The notes under the pieces were generated by a model. The model was not told where the DNA came from. It saw only the letters and a list, made by a program, of their open reading frames with translations, and did not search any database. A stretch of DNA of 64,000 bases from Pseudorhizobium flavum (lineage in GTDB: Bacteria > Pseudomonadota > Alphaproteobacteria > Rhizobiales > Rhizobiaceae). This document shows, piece after piece, positions 25,205 through 32,877 of this stretch (the stretch's first letter is position 1; each line of letters starts with the position of its first letter). A program made the translations under genes and the position numbers. Location of the stretch: the NCBI RefSeq assembly GCF_902502825.2, contig NZ_LR723670.1, positions 2,418,001 through 2,482,000 on the forward strand. The letters are read 5' to 3'.

Positions 25205-26899
25205 ATGAGCCAGCGCCTCGAAAAGCTGATCGACCAGGGCACCGGCCGTGAGCCCGCCGACATCGTCCTGAAGAACGGCCGCTTCTTCGATCTCGTCACC
25301 GGCGAACTCGTGGAATCCGACATCGCCATCTGCGGCGAGCGCATCGTTGGCACTTGCGGCGACTATGCCGGCAAAACCGAGATCGACATCACCGGCCGCA
25401 TCGTCGTCCCCGGCTTCATCGACACGCACCTTCACATCGAAAGCTCGCTGGTCACCCCGCACGAGTTCGACCGCTGCGTCCTGCCCTACGGCGTCACGAC
25501 CGCCATCTGCGATCCGCACGAGATCGCCAATGTGCTCGGCGAGGAAGGCATCCGCTTCTTCCTGGATTCCGCGGAACAAACGATCATGGACATCCGCGTT
25601 CAGCTGTCCTCCTGCGTTCCGGCCACCCACTTGGAAACTGCAGGCGCCGATCTGCCCATCGAGAAGCTCTTGCCCTCCCGCAACCACCCCAAGGTGATCG
25701 GGCTCGCCGAGTTCATGAACTTCCCCGGCGTCATCCACAAGGATCCCGGGTGCCTCGCCAAGCTCGACGCCTTCTGGGACGACCACATCGACGGCCACGC
25801 GCCGCTCCTGCGCGGCAATGACCTCAACGGCTATCTCGCTGCCGGCATCCGCACCGACCACGAATGCACGACGGCCGAAGAGGCGCTCGAAAAGATTCGC
25901 AAGGGCATGCATATCCTCGTCCGCGAGGGCTCGGTCTCCAAGGACTTGGCAGCGCTGATGCCGATCCTGACCGAGCGGCTGTCGCCTTTCCTTGCGCTCT
26001 GCACCGATGATCGCAACCCTCTCGACATCGCCGAGCAGGGCCATCTCGACTACATGATCCGCACTGCCATCGAGAACGGCGTTGACCCCATCGCCGTTTA
26101 CCGCGCCGCCTCCATCTCCGCCGCCCGCGCCTTTGGCCTGCGCGATCGCGGCCTCGTCGCTCCCGGCTGGCGCGCCGACCTCGTCGTCATCGACAGCCTC
26201 GAGAACTGCAAGGCGGAGATGGTCTTCGCCGCCGGCCGCCGCGTCACCGACGATCTCTTCGCCACCCGCAGGCCCGTTGCGCCGGTCGGGCTCGACAGCG
26301 TCAAGGCGCGTCCGGTGCAGGCCATGCATTTCGGCGTGCCCGTGAACGAGGGCGAGGTGCCGGTCATCGGCGTCATGCCGGGCAAGATCATCACCGAGCA
26401 CCGCCGCTACCGCCTGCCCGCCTCCGGCAACCAGACCAGCGTCGACCTCGACCGCGACATCATCAAGGTTGCCGTCATCGAGCGCCACGGCAGGAACGGC
26501 AACCACGCCAACGGCTTCGTCCAGGGGTTCGGGCTGAAGAAGGGTGCCATCGCCTCCACCGTCGGCCACGACAGCCACAACATCTGCGTCGTCGGCGTCT
26601 CGGAGGACGACATGGCGCTCGCCGCCAATCGCCTCGGCGAGATTAAGGGCGGCTTCGTCGTGGTCGAAGACGGAAAGGTCACGGGCGAAATCGCTCTTCC
26701 CGTCGCAGGCCTGATGAGCCTCGAACCGTATGAAGTGGTCCGCGATACGCTGCATGATTTGCGCAAGGCCGCCTATGCGCTCGGCACCACGCTGGAAGAA
26801 CCCTTCCTCCAGGTCGCCTTCCTGCCATTGCCCGTCATCCCGCACCTGAAAATCTCGGACAAAGGCATGGTCGATGTGGACCGGTTCGAACTGATCTGA
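25205..26899 (+). CDS. ade: Adenine deaminase
   Basis: A 564-residue amidohydrolase that converts adenine to hypoxanthine and ammonia in purine salvage. The N-terminal metal site is [16 protein letters not shown], and the second-metal region includes [11 protein letters not shown] and [10 protein letters not shown]. The C-terminal domain has [12 protein letters not shown] and the [17 protein letters not shown] ending, both typical of bacterial Ade. The start at 25205 is chosen over an ATG 15 bp upstream because CGGAGAACC lies at the right distance. A terminator follows at 26905. Confidence 0.95.
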   Translation: MSQRLEKLIDQGTGREPADIVLKNGRFFDLVTGELVESDIAICGERIVGTCGDYAGKTEIDITGRIVVPGFIDTHLHIESSLVTPHEFDRCVLPYGVTTAICDPHEIANVLGEEGIRFFLDSAEQTIMDIRVQLSSCVPATHLETAGADLPIEKLLPSRNHPKVIGLAEFMNFPGVIHKDPGCLAKLDAFWDDHIDGHAPLLRGNDLNGYLAAGIRTDHECTTAEEALEKIRKGMHILVREGSVSKDLAALMPILTERLSPFLALCTDDRNPLDIAEQGHLDYMIRTAIENGVDPIAVYRAASISAARAFGLRDRGLVAPGWRADLVVIDSLENCKAEMVFAAGRRVTDDLFATRRPVAPVGLDSVKARPVQAMHFGVPVNEGEVPVIGVMPGKIITEHRRYRLPASGNQTSVDLDRDIIKVAVIERHGRNGNHANGFVQGFGLKKGAIASTVGHDSHNICVVGVSEDDMALAANRLGEIKGGFVVVEDGKVTGEIALPVAGLMSLEPYEVVRDTLHDLRKAAYALGTTLEEPFLQVAFLPLPVIPHLKISDKGMVDVDRFELI

Positions 26900-26904
26900 C
26901 GAAA

Positions 26905-26928
26905 AAGGCCGGCGCATCGGCCGGCCTT
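26905..26928 (+). terminator. Hairpin after adenine deaminase
   Basis: AAGGCCGGC and GCCGGCCTT form a 9-bp perfect stem with a 6-nt loop, followed by CCCTTCG. It lies between convergent genes and can serve both. Confidence 0.7.
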
Positions 26929-26952
26929 CCCTTCGTCCTGATTGGTGCGTGA

Positions 26953-27300
26953 TTACGCCCGCATCAGTCGCACGCCGGCGTGATACAGCACGTCGTTGCG
27001 GAACTCGCCGTCGGCGATGAAGCCGCTGTCATCCTTGTAGTCGATGTGATCGCCGGTCACGCGGTACTCGCCGTGATAGACCCTTTCGCGGAAGCCGCGG
27101 GATTCGAAATAGCGGCCGTTCGGCAGCAGTTCGTAGCGGATGTAGTCGTCCTGGCTGACCCACAGGCCGACATAGGGGTGCTTGCTCATGGTGATCTCCT
27201 GGTTCCTGTCGGCGGCGAATGCCGTCACGCCGGCAATGAAGACGAAGGCCGCGGCAAAGGCGGCCATGGCGAGGTGGTGGCGAAGACCACACTCAGCCAT
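26953..27300 (-). CDS. Atu4866-family protein, with candidate signal peptide
   Basis: A 115-residue product as drawn. Residues about 38-115 match the small beta-barrel Atu4866 family (HPYVGLWVSQDDYIRYEL, GEYRVTGDHIDYKDDSGF), function unknown. The first 30 residues look like a signal peptide (AAFAAAFVFIAGVTAFA then AD). However, the internal ATG at 27189 (MSKHPYVG) has the best ribosome-binding site, AGGAGATCACC, and would give the 78-residue canonical form. Both an exported and a cytoplasmic form are possible. The long form overlaps the micro-ORF upstream by 8 bp. Confidence 0.75.
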   Translation of the reverse strand: MAECGLRHHLAMAAFAAAFVFIAGVTAFAADRNQEITMSKHPYVGLWVSQDDYIRYELLPNGRYFESRGFRERVYHGEYRVTGDHIDYKDDSGFIADGEFRNDVLYHAGVRLMRA

Positions 27301-27430
27301 TCATGTATTTCCGTCTGACAGAGTGCTGCTGGCGCCGCGAAAGCGCCTGGCCGATCAGCCGCAAAAGGCCGCCGCCGAGGCCGGCAAGCCAGCGGAATGG
27401 GGTTTCGAGTAGACGCTGGAAATTGTCCAT
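27293..27430 (-). CDS. Putative 45-residue basic amphipathic micro-protein
   Basis: A small reading frame starting at 27430 behind GGAGATGGTG and ending ATG-AAT-GGC-TGA, inside which the next gene's ATG lies. The peptide has one hydrophobic stretch (PFRWLAGLGGGLLRLIGQAL) and a very basic tail (SRRQQHSVRRKY). It may be a leader whose translation couples to the Atu4866-like gene, or a membrane-active micro-protein. No family recognised. Confidence 0.4.
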   Translation of the reverse strand: MDNFQRLLETPFRWLAGLGGGLLRLIGQALSRRQQHSVRRKYMNG

Positions 27431-27621
27431 CACCATCTCCATTTCTGTCCGGGTTGGCTCGTTCGGACGAGGCGGAATATGGAGCATCTACGGCAACAGG
27501 CGGTAGACAAAAGCTCCGAAGTGATTGCACGATTCTCCGAAACGGTAATTTTCCGCTTCCATCGCGCCTGGACCGAACGTATTGATTATCGCAGAAAAGC
27601 GCCATACATCCGGAGATTTCC

Positions 27622-28548
27622 ATGCTCCCTGCGCCGACCCATATGCCGCAGCTGGACGAGCTCTCCGCTATCATTGCACAAAACACCAGCGACGATGGCG
27701 TGCTCCAGACGAGCATCCCGCGCCTCTCCCTCATTCGCTTCTCCCGGCAGACGGAGCCGTGCCAGACACTGCAGCATCCGGCGCTCTGCATCGTCGTGCA
27801 GGGTTCCAAGCAGGTGATGCTGGCGGACGAAATCTATGTCTACGGCCCCGCAAAGCATCTCGTCGTCTCCGTTGACCTGCCCGTGACCGGCCAGATCATC
27901 GAGGCGACCCCGGAAAAGCCATATCTCTGCATGCGTCTCGATCTCGATCTGCCGGCGCTCGGCGAGATGTTCATGGAGATTACCCCCGCGACGGGGGAGC
28001 CGGCGGGCGGCTGCAGCAAGGGCGTCTGCCTTGCCGATACCTCGCCGCAATTCCTCGACTCCGCGCTGCGGCTCCTGCGTCTTCTGGCGAGCCCCGAGGA
28101 TATCACCTATCTCGCGCCCCTCGCCGAACGGGAACTGATGTACCGCCTCCTGCGCGGGCCGCAGGCCCACAAGGTGCGCCGCATGCTGATGCCGGACAGC
28201 CGCCTGCAGCAGGTGACCCGGGCGATCACGTGGATCCGCCAGAACTACGCCGCCCCCTTCTCCATCGAACAGGTCGCGGCGGAAGCCCGCATGAGCCCTT
28301 CCTCGCTGCACCAGCATTTCCGCGATGTCACGGCCATGAGCCCGCTGCAGTACCAGAAGCAGCTTCGCCTGCAGGAGGCCCGCCGCCTGATCCTGACGAG
28401 CGCGGTCGATGCCGCCACCGCGGCCCAGCGCGTTGGCTATGACAGCCCCTCGCAGTTCAGCCGCGAATACCGCCGCCTCTTCGGCGCCCCTCCCATCCAG
28501 GACGTCGCGCGGCTGAGGCAGGAGCCGGAGCGGTTCGCCGAGACCTGA
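27622..28548 (+). CDS. AraC-family transcriptional regulator
   Basis: A 308-residue regulator. Residues about 25-180 match the AraC N-terminal (AraC_N) domain with PALCIVVQGSKQVMLADE, and residues about 200-300 hold two HTHs (FSIEQVAAEARMSPSSLHQHF and AAQRVGYDSPSQFSREYRRLFG). Regulators of this type control efflux, alcohol/aldehyde or stress genes. It is divergent from the micro-ORF/Atu4866 pair, the likely target. CGGAGATTTCC precedes the ATG. Confidence 0.9.
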   Translation: MLPAPTHMPQLDELSAIIAQNTSDDGVLQTSIPRLSLIRFSRQTEPCQTLQHPALCIVVQGSKQVMLADEIYVYGPAKHLVVSVDLPVTGQIIEATPEKPYLCMRLDLDLPALGEMFMEITPATGEPAGGCSKGVCLADTSPQFLDSALRLLRLLASPEDITYLAPLAERELMYRLLRGPQAHKVRRMLMPDSRLQQVTRAITWIRQNYAAPFSIEQVAAEARMSPSSLHQHFRDVTAMSPLQYQKQLRLQEARRLILTSAVDAATAAQRVGYDSPSQFSREYRRLFGAPPIQDVARLRQEPERFAET

Positions 28549-28571
28549 CTTCGAACAAGCTCGCAGATAAA

Positions 28572-28631
28572 ATTCAACCAGACGGTTGACAGTCACTCTT
28601 ACAACGCTCATATTCAACCACATGGTTGAAT
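28572..28631 (+). promoter_or_regulatory. ArsR promoter with two operators and leaderless start
   Basis: Two dyads share TCAACC...GGTTGA: 28572-28591 (imperfect) and 28612-28631 (ATTCAACCA-CA-TGGTTGAAT, 9-bp perfect arms). Their centres are 40 bp apart. The -35 TTGACA (28586-28591) is inside the first, and the -10 CATATT (28609-28614) follows a 17-bp spacer and overlaps the second. The transcript should start within one base of the ATG at 28622, with no ribosome-binding site. Confidence 0.7.
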
Positions 28632-29029
28632 TATTAGATACGCGGATCGATTCCGTATTCCACGCCCTGAGCGACGCCACGCGCCGCAGGATGCTTCGCG
28701 AACTTTCATCGGGAGCGCGAACCGTTGGCCAGTTGGCGGAACCACACGAGATGTCGCTTGCAGCGGCCTCCAAGCACATCAAGGTGCTGGAAGGTGCCGG
28801 CCTGATCCGCCGGGAGATCAACGGCCGGACGCATATCTGCAGGCTTGAGCCCGGGCCGCTCGCCACTGCCCATGAATGGCTTGCCTTCTACGAACGGTTC
28901 TGGACCGACAGGCTCGACATCCTCGAGGGTCTCCTGCGCACGCAGGATGCCGATGCGTCGAAGGCCCCGGCCCCGCCGACATCAGCGGCCCCCTCCACGG
29001 AAGAGACAGAAACGGGAGAACATCAATGA
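28622..29029 (+). CDS. ArsR-type repressor of the SRPBCC operon
   Basis: A 135-residue winged-helix protein: VFHALSDATRRRMLRELSSG, then MSLAAASKHIKVLEGAGLI and the wing NGRTHICRL, followed by a helical dimerisation part and a Pro/Ala/Thr tail. This subfamily is commonly paired with SRPBCC (AHSA1) proteins, as here, with an ATGA overlap. The start codon lies inside its own presumed operator, implying tight autorepression. No classical arsenic Cys pair is present. Confidence 0.92.
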   Translation: MVELLDTRIDSVFHALSDATRRRMLRELSSGARTVGQLAEPHEMSLAAASKHIKVLEGAGLIRREINGRTHICRLEPGPLATAHEWLAFYERFWTDRLDILEGLLRTQDADASKAPAPPTSAAPSTEETETGEHQ

Positions 29030-29559
29030 ACGACATGAGCCCCATGAACGGTTATGGCAAGGTTACCGGCCCCATGACCCTGACAATCCAGCGAAAGCTC
29101 CCCGGTCCCGCCGAACGGATCTGGGCCTATCTGACGGACAGCGACCTGCGCAGACAGTGGCTCGCCTCGGGGATCATGCCCCAGGAGGTGGGCCGACCCT
29201 TCGACCTCACTTGGCGGAACGACGAGCTGAGCGACAGCTCTGATGAGAGGCCGGATGGCTTCGGCGCCGAACACACGATGCGGAGCGAGATCATTGCCTT
29301 CGATCCGCCCCATCGTCTGGCCTTTTCCTGGCCACCGGGTGGAGAAGTCTCTTTCGAGCTTCAGCCGGCAGGCAAGGAGATCCTTCTGACCATCACACAC
29401 CGCCGCATCTCCGATCGCTCGAACATGGTCATGGTCGGCGCTGGCTGGCACCTGCATCTCGATGTCCTGACCGCCCGCCTCAGCGATACGACGCCGGAAT
29501 CCTTCTGGGCGGGCTGGAACCGCCTCAGGCAGGAATACGAGCAACGCATCCCAGCCTGA
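29026..29559 (+). CDS. SRPBCC / AHSA1-domain protein
   Basis: A 177-residue START-like (AHSA1) domain. The helix-grip fold is marked by KLPGPAERIWAYLTDSDLRRQW at the N-terminus, the central IIAFDPPHRLAFSW strand and the C-terminal helix region with FWAGWNRLRQEY. Such proteins bind hydrophobic ligands in a cavity; the ligand is unknown. It overlaps the regulator by ATGA and precedes a GFA gene by 66 bp, making a three-gene detoxification-like operon. Confidence 0.9.
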   Translation: MNDMSPMNGYGKVTGPMTLTIQRKLPGPAERIWAYLTDSDLRRQWLASGIMPQEVGRPFDLTWRNDELSDSSDERPDGFGAEHTMRSEIIAFDPPHRLAFSWPPGGEVSFELQPAGKEILLTITHRRISDRSNMVMVGAGWHLHLDVLTARLSDTTPESFWAGWNRLRQEYEQRIPA

Positions 29560-29625
29560 GATCCGCTCCGGCTTCCGCGCGGGGGTAGCCCCGCCGGAAG
29601 CCGGAACACGTGAGGAGAAAATGCC

Positions 29626-30042
29626 ATGAATATCCCCTACACCGGCGGCTGCGCCTGCGGTGCTGTCCGTTACAATGTATCCGGCGAACCGGTCGCCATG
29701 GTCGATTGTCAGTGCCGGCAGTGCCAGCGCGAGAGCGGAACCGGCCACCAGTCGCACATGGTCTTCGTGGCGGCGGAGGTGGAAATCCATGGCGCCACCT
29801 CTGCCTGGGAGATGACCGGCGACGGAGGCACCCTCAAGCGCCCGGCCTTCTGCCCGACCTGTGGCTCTCCCGTCTTCATGACCTTCCCGGCCACGCCCGA
29901 TATCTTCATCCTCCGCCCCGCAAGCCTGGATCAGCCGGAGCACTACAAGCCGACACTGGTCACCTGGACCGAAGCAGCCCAGGCATGGGACCATGTCGAC
30001 CCCACCGCCGCCAGCTTCCCGCGCATGCCGCCGGCAGGGTAA
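29626..30042 (+). CDS. GFA-family zinc protein (glutathione-dependent formaldehyde-activating-like)
   Basis: A 138-residue GFA/CENP-V fold protein. The zinc cysteines are present as GGCACGAVRY, CQCRQCQRESG and CPTCGSP. The namesake Gfa was proposed to speed S-hydroxymethylglutathione formation, but most homologues are uncharacterised. It is third in the ArsR-SRPBCC-GFA operon. GAGGAGAAAATGCC precedes the ATG. Confidence 0.9.
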   Translation: MNIPYTGGCACGAVRYNVSGEPVAMVDCQCRQCQRESGTGHQSHMVFVAAEVEIHGATSAWEMTGDGGTLKRPAFCPTCGSPVFMTFPATPDIFILRPASLDQPEHYKPTLVTWTEAAQAWDHVDPTAASFPRMPPAG

Positions 30043-30175
30043 GGTGCCATGACATAAGTTTGGTAGGAATGAAGGGGCCGGTCAGCAACTCCCGAAGGAA
30101 CTTCCCTAGCGATCCCGCCTTTACGCATGATCCATCCTTGGCCAATACGGCCACACAGGGAGCTTGCGTGCATTC

Positions 30176-31210
30176 ATGAGCGAACAAGAGCGGGACATCT
30201 GGCTGTGCCTGTCCGGCGGCAATGCGCTAGGGGCCTATCATGCCGGCGCCTATCAGGCGCTTGAGGCGGCAGGTATCGGCCCTTCCCGCGTCGCGGGCGC
30301 GTCCGTCGGCGCTGTCGTCGCCGCCCTGATTGCCGGCAATGCTCCGGAAGATCGTCTGGACCGCCTGCGCCGGTTTTGGGAAAGGGCGTCCGCGCAGGAT
30401 GGCCTTCTCCCTTTCATGGCCTCCGCGCTTCCGCACTCGCAGGAGAAATGGCTGTCGCTGTCGCGAACCCTCGCGGGCGGCCGCCCCGGGCTGTTCCACC
30501 CCACGCTCGCGGGGTTGTCGGCGCTCCTTCCCGGCGTCCCGTCGCCACCATTCCTCTTCGACACCTCGCCGCTGCGCCGGACACTCACGGAACTTATCGA
30601 TTTCGGCCGACTGAATGCGGGACCCGTCCGGCTGTTGGTCACTGCCGTGGACATCGAGACCGGAGAGGACGTGACCTTCGACAGTCATGCCGGCGGCATC
30701 ACGGTGGAGCACATCATGGCAAGCACGGCCTTCCCGATCGCCTTTCCGCCGGTGAGGATCGAGGGGCGGGTCTATGTCGATCCCGGCGTCTCGGCAAACC
30801 TGCCGATCGCGCCGCTGTTCATGGAGGAAAGCGAAGACGACGTGCTGTGCCTGGCAATCGATCTGGTCCCTGCTACAGGCAAAGTCCCGCACTCCATGGA
30901 CGAGGCCATCGGCCGTACCCAGGACCTCGTCTTTGCGAGCCAGAGCCGGCACGCGCTGCGCCGGCTTCAGGACAGCGCCCGGTCTCCTGCCAGCGGCAAG
31001 ACGGCAATCCTCCATGTCTCCTATTCGGGCGACGGACAGGAGATCGGCGGAAAGTTCTTAGAGTTCTCGAGGGGCTCGATTGATTACCGCTGGTCTGCAG
31101 GACGGCGGGAAATCGGCGCCGCCCTCTCCTGCGCGCGCATGCTCCCCCCGGCGCAAGGCCGTACAATCTATCGCATGATCGGCAACGAGCTAATCGCAAT
31201 CGACCCGTAA
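30176..31210 (+). CDS. Patatin-like phospholipase
   Basis: A 344-residue patatin-fold lipase. It has the oxyanion-type loop CLSGGNALGAYHAGAY, the nucleophile elbow GASVG, and the dyad aspartate in VDPGVSANLP (the usual DG-A/G is DPG here). The C-terminal third is unassigned. There is no signal peptide, so it is cytoplasmic or peripheral. The ATG at 30176 is preferred; an in-frame TTG at 30164 lies too close to AGGGAG. Monocistronic. Confidence 0.88.
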   Translation: MSEQERDIWLCLSGGNALGAYHAGAYQALEAAGIGPSRVAGASVGAVVAALIAGNAPEDRLDRLRRFWERASAQDGLLPFMASALPHSQEKWLSLSRTLAGGRPGLFHPTLAGLSALLPGVPSPPFLFDTSPLRRTLTELIDFGRLNAGPVRLLVTAVDIETGEDVTFDSHAGGITVEHIMASTAFPIAFPPVRIEGRVYVDPGVSANLPIAPLFMEESEDDVLCLAIDLVPATGKVPHSMDEAIGRTQDLVFASQSRHALRRLQDSARSPASGKTAILHVSYSGDGQEIGGKFLEFSRGSIDYRWSAGRREIGAALSCARMLPPAQGRTIYRMIGNELIAIDP

Positions 31211-31273
31211 CGCGGGTTCCTTGCCACCGTTTGCGGGAACCGGCCGGAAGATTGTGACGCCGCGCGAGACTAA

Positions 31274-31507
31274 AACACGGCCACCGACCGAGATCAGGCG
31301 TTCGAGCTGAGGATCTGCCAGCCGTCGTCGGAGGCCGTCCATAAACTGGAGCGAGCCCTGGAATATGCAGGAGCGGACTTCTTGCCCGAATCCAGCGGAC
31401 TGGGGGTTGGTGTTCGATTGAAGTTCGACAGTGCGACGGCGCGACGACTAGCCATACTGGAAAACGAGGGCGGCATCGCCCGTCCCGACCGGATTACCTG
31501 GCCCTGA
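31274..31507 (+). pseudogene. Relic of a rhizobial XRE-type regulator (C-terminal part)
   Basis: The open stretch after the TAA at 31271 encodes KLERALEYAGADFLPE..., then GVGVRLKF and RRLAILENEGG, ending at TGA 31505-31507. This is the conserved C-terminus of a short HTH regulator family I know from Rhizobiaceae. The N-terminal HTH half is missing and there is no start codon context. It is antisense to, and inside, the 3' end of the glycosyltransferase gene. Confidence 0.65.
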
Positions 31508-32787
31508 CCGGGACCTGCCGGACCGCAGCGGCGCCTTCCGAAGCCTGCCAGCCTCTGCTCCACGAGGTGAACCGCAGCGGCGACGCCTTCTTCCGCCCGG
31601 ATGGCGGTGCCGAGATTGGCGGCGCGGCATCGCATCGCCGGGTCATCCATCGCCCGGAAAGCCGTGGCGAGGTCTTCCGCCGTCATCTTCCGCTTGTCGA
31701 CCGCCTCCGGGCCCACCCCCAGCTCGGCAATCCGACGCGCCCAGAACGGCTGGTCACCAAAGAAGGGGCAGAGTGAAGTCGGCTTGCCGGCACGAAGCGC
31801 GGCACCCGTCGTCCCGGCCCCGCCATGGTGGAGCGTCGCATGAACATGTGGAAGCAGCCTGTCATGGGGTGCGCCGGCAATGACATGCACGTCAGTGCAA
31901 GCCCGAGCATTGCCCAGCGCTCCGCCCGCTGTCGCGAGCAGCCCGCGCTTGCCGGCGCGACGCAGACCATCGACCACAAGCTCGGTCAATCCTGCGGGAT
32001 CGGTGCCAGGCATGCTCCCGAAGCCGACATAGATGGGCGGCTCGCCTGCCGCGAGGAACGCTGCTAGATCCGGGTCAGGCTGCCAATCCGGGCTGTCGAG
32101 AAACCAGTAGCCGGTCACCGCCACCTCCGCCCCCCAGTCCCGCGGCTTCGGCACAACATGAGGGCTGTAGGCGTAGAGCGTACCCAACAGCTCGGCAGGC
32201 TTGCTCCTTGAACCCAGCCCCAACATCTCGCGACGCCATGCACGAACAGTGCCCGGGAAAAGCATCTTGCTGCCATGGATCATCAGGGCATGGCTTGCCC
32301 GGTTGAGCGGCCCAAGCGAGGCAAACGGCAGGATCGGCGTCGGGAACTCCGAGGTCGGCGTGAACCCCGGCAGCGGCGAGGCCAGGAAAAGCGGGACGCC
32401 GAGCTTACCCGCAATGTGAGGTGCTCCCAGAGCCTTGGGATGATGAATAATGGCATCCGGGGCAAAATCCCGGGCCGCCGCCCATTCCGCATCGAGCAGG
32501 CTCCGCGCCAGGTGACGGTAATGCTTGAGCAGCTTGAAGCCGGCGCCGAAGCCAGCCCCGGCGCGGCCGATCATCGCCTTTGCCTCGGGTGACTCGAGGA
32601 TCGCCAGGAATTCCGCCGGCAGCGGCGCGAATGCGAGACCTCTTGGACTCGCCATGTCCGCAAATTGCGCCGGCGCCACGATCAGCACCTCGTGCCCACG
32701 CGCCTGGAGCCCAAGTGCCAGGGCGAGATACGGCTGGAGATCACCGCGCGTACCAAGCGCGTGGATGGAAATGCGCATGTCGGCCAC
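31294..32787 (-). CDS. GT1-type glycosyltransferase with aberrant C-terminus
   Basis: A 497-residue frame. Residues 1 to about 420 are a GT-B transferase of the UDP-glycosyl/sterol-glucosyl type: RISIHALGTRGDLQPYLALA at the start, YVGFGSMPGTDP in the linker, and the donor motif HHGGAGTTGAALRAGKP then PFFGDQPFWARR. Residues about 427-497 have no family likeness, are Ser/Arg-rich, and are encoded exactly opposite the XRE relic. This suggests the original 3' end was lost by a deletion fusing the genes. Activity may still be intact because the GT-B core is complete. Confidence 0.85.
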   Translation of the reverse strand: MADMRISIHALGTRGDLQPYLALALGLQARGHEVLIVAPAQFADMASPRGLAFAPLPAEFLAILESPEAKAMIGRAGAGFGAGFKLLKHYRHLARSLLDAEWAAARDFAPDAIIHHPKALGAPHIAGKLGVPLFLASPLPGFTPTSEFPTPILPFASLGPLNRASHALMIHGSKMLFPGTVRAWRREMLGLGSRSKPAELLGTLYAYSPHVVPKPRDWGAEVAVTGYWFLDSPDWQPDPDLAAFLAAGEPPIYVGFGSMPGTDPAGLTELVVDGLRRAGKRGLLATAGGALGNARACTDVHVIAGAPHDRLLPHVHATLHHGGAGTTGAALRAGKPTSLCPFFGDQPFWARRIAELGVGPEAVDKRKMTAEDLATAFRAMDDPAMRCRAANLGTAIRAEEGVAAAVHLVEQRLAGFGRRRCGPAGPGQGQVIRSGRAMPPSFSSMASRRAVALSNFNRTPTPSPLDSGKKSAPAYSRARSSLWTASDDGWQILSSNA

Positions 32788-32877
32788 TCCACATCAGGGA
32801 CATGATTGACGCCGGAAGGTTGCCCTGTGCCAGAAACACCAGCACCAAGAAAGAGCCGGTCCCATAAAGATCCTACC

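Noticed and set aside
25169..26917. A 582-codon reverse frame opposite adenine deaminase
   Set aside because: Same effect; composition is Asp/Ala/Val/Gly-rich with no motifs and no ribosome-binding site.
31294..31507. C-terminal extension of the glycosyltransferase as a functional domain
   Set aside because: It is antisense to a recognisable relic and has no family likeness.
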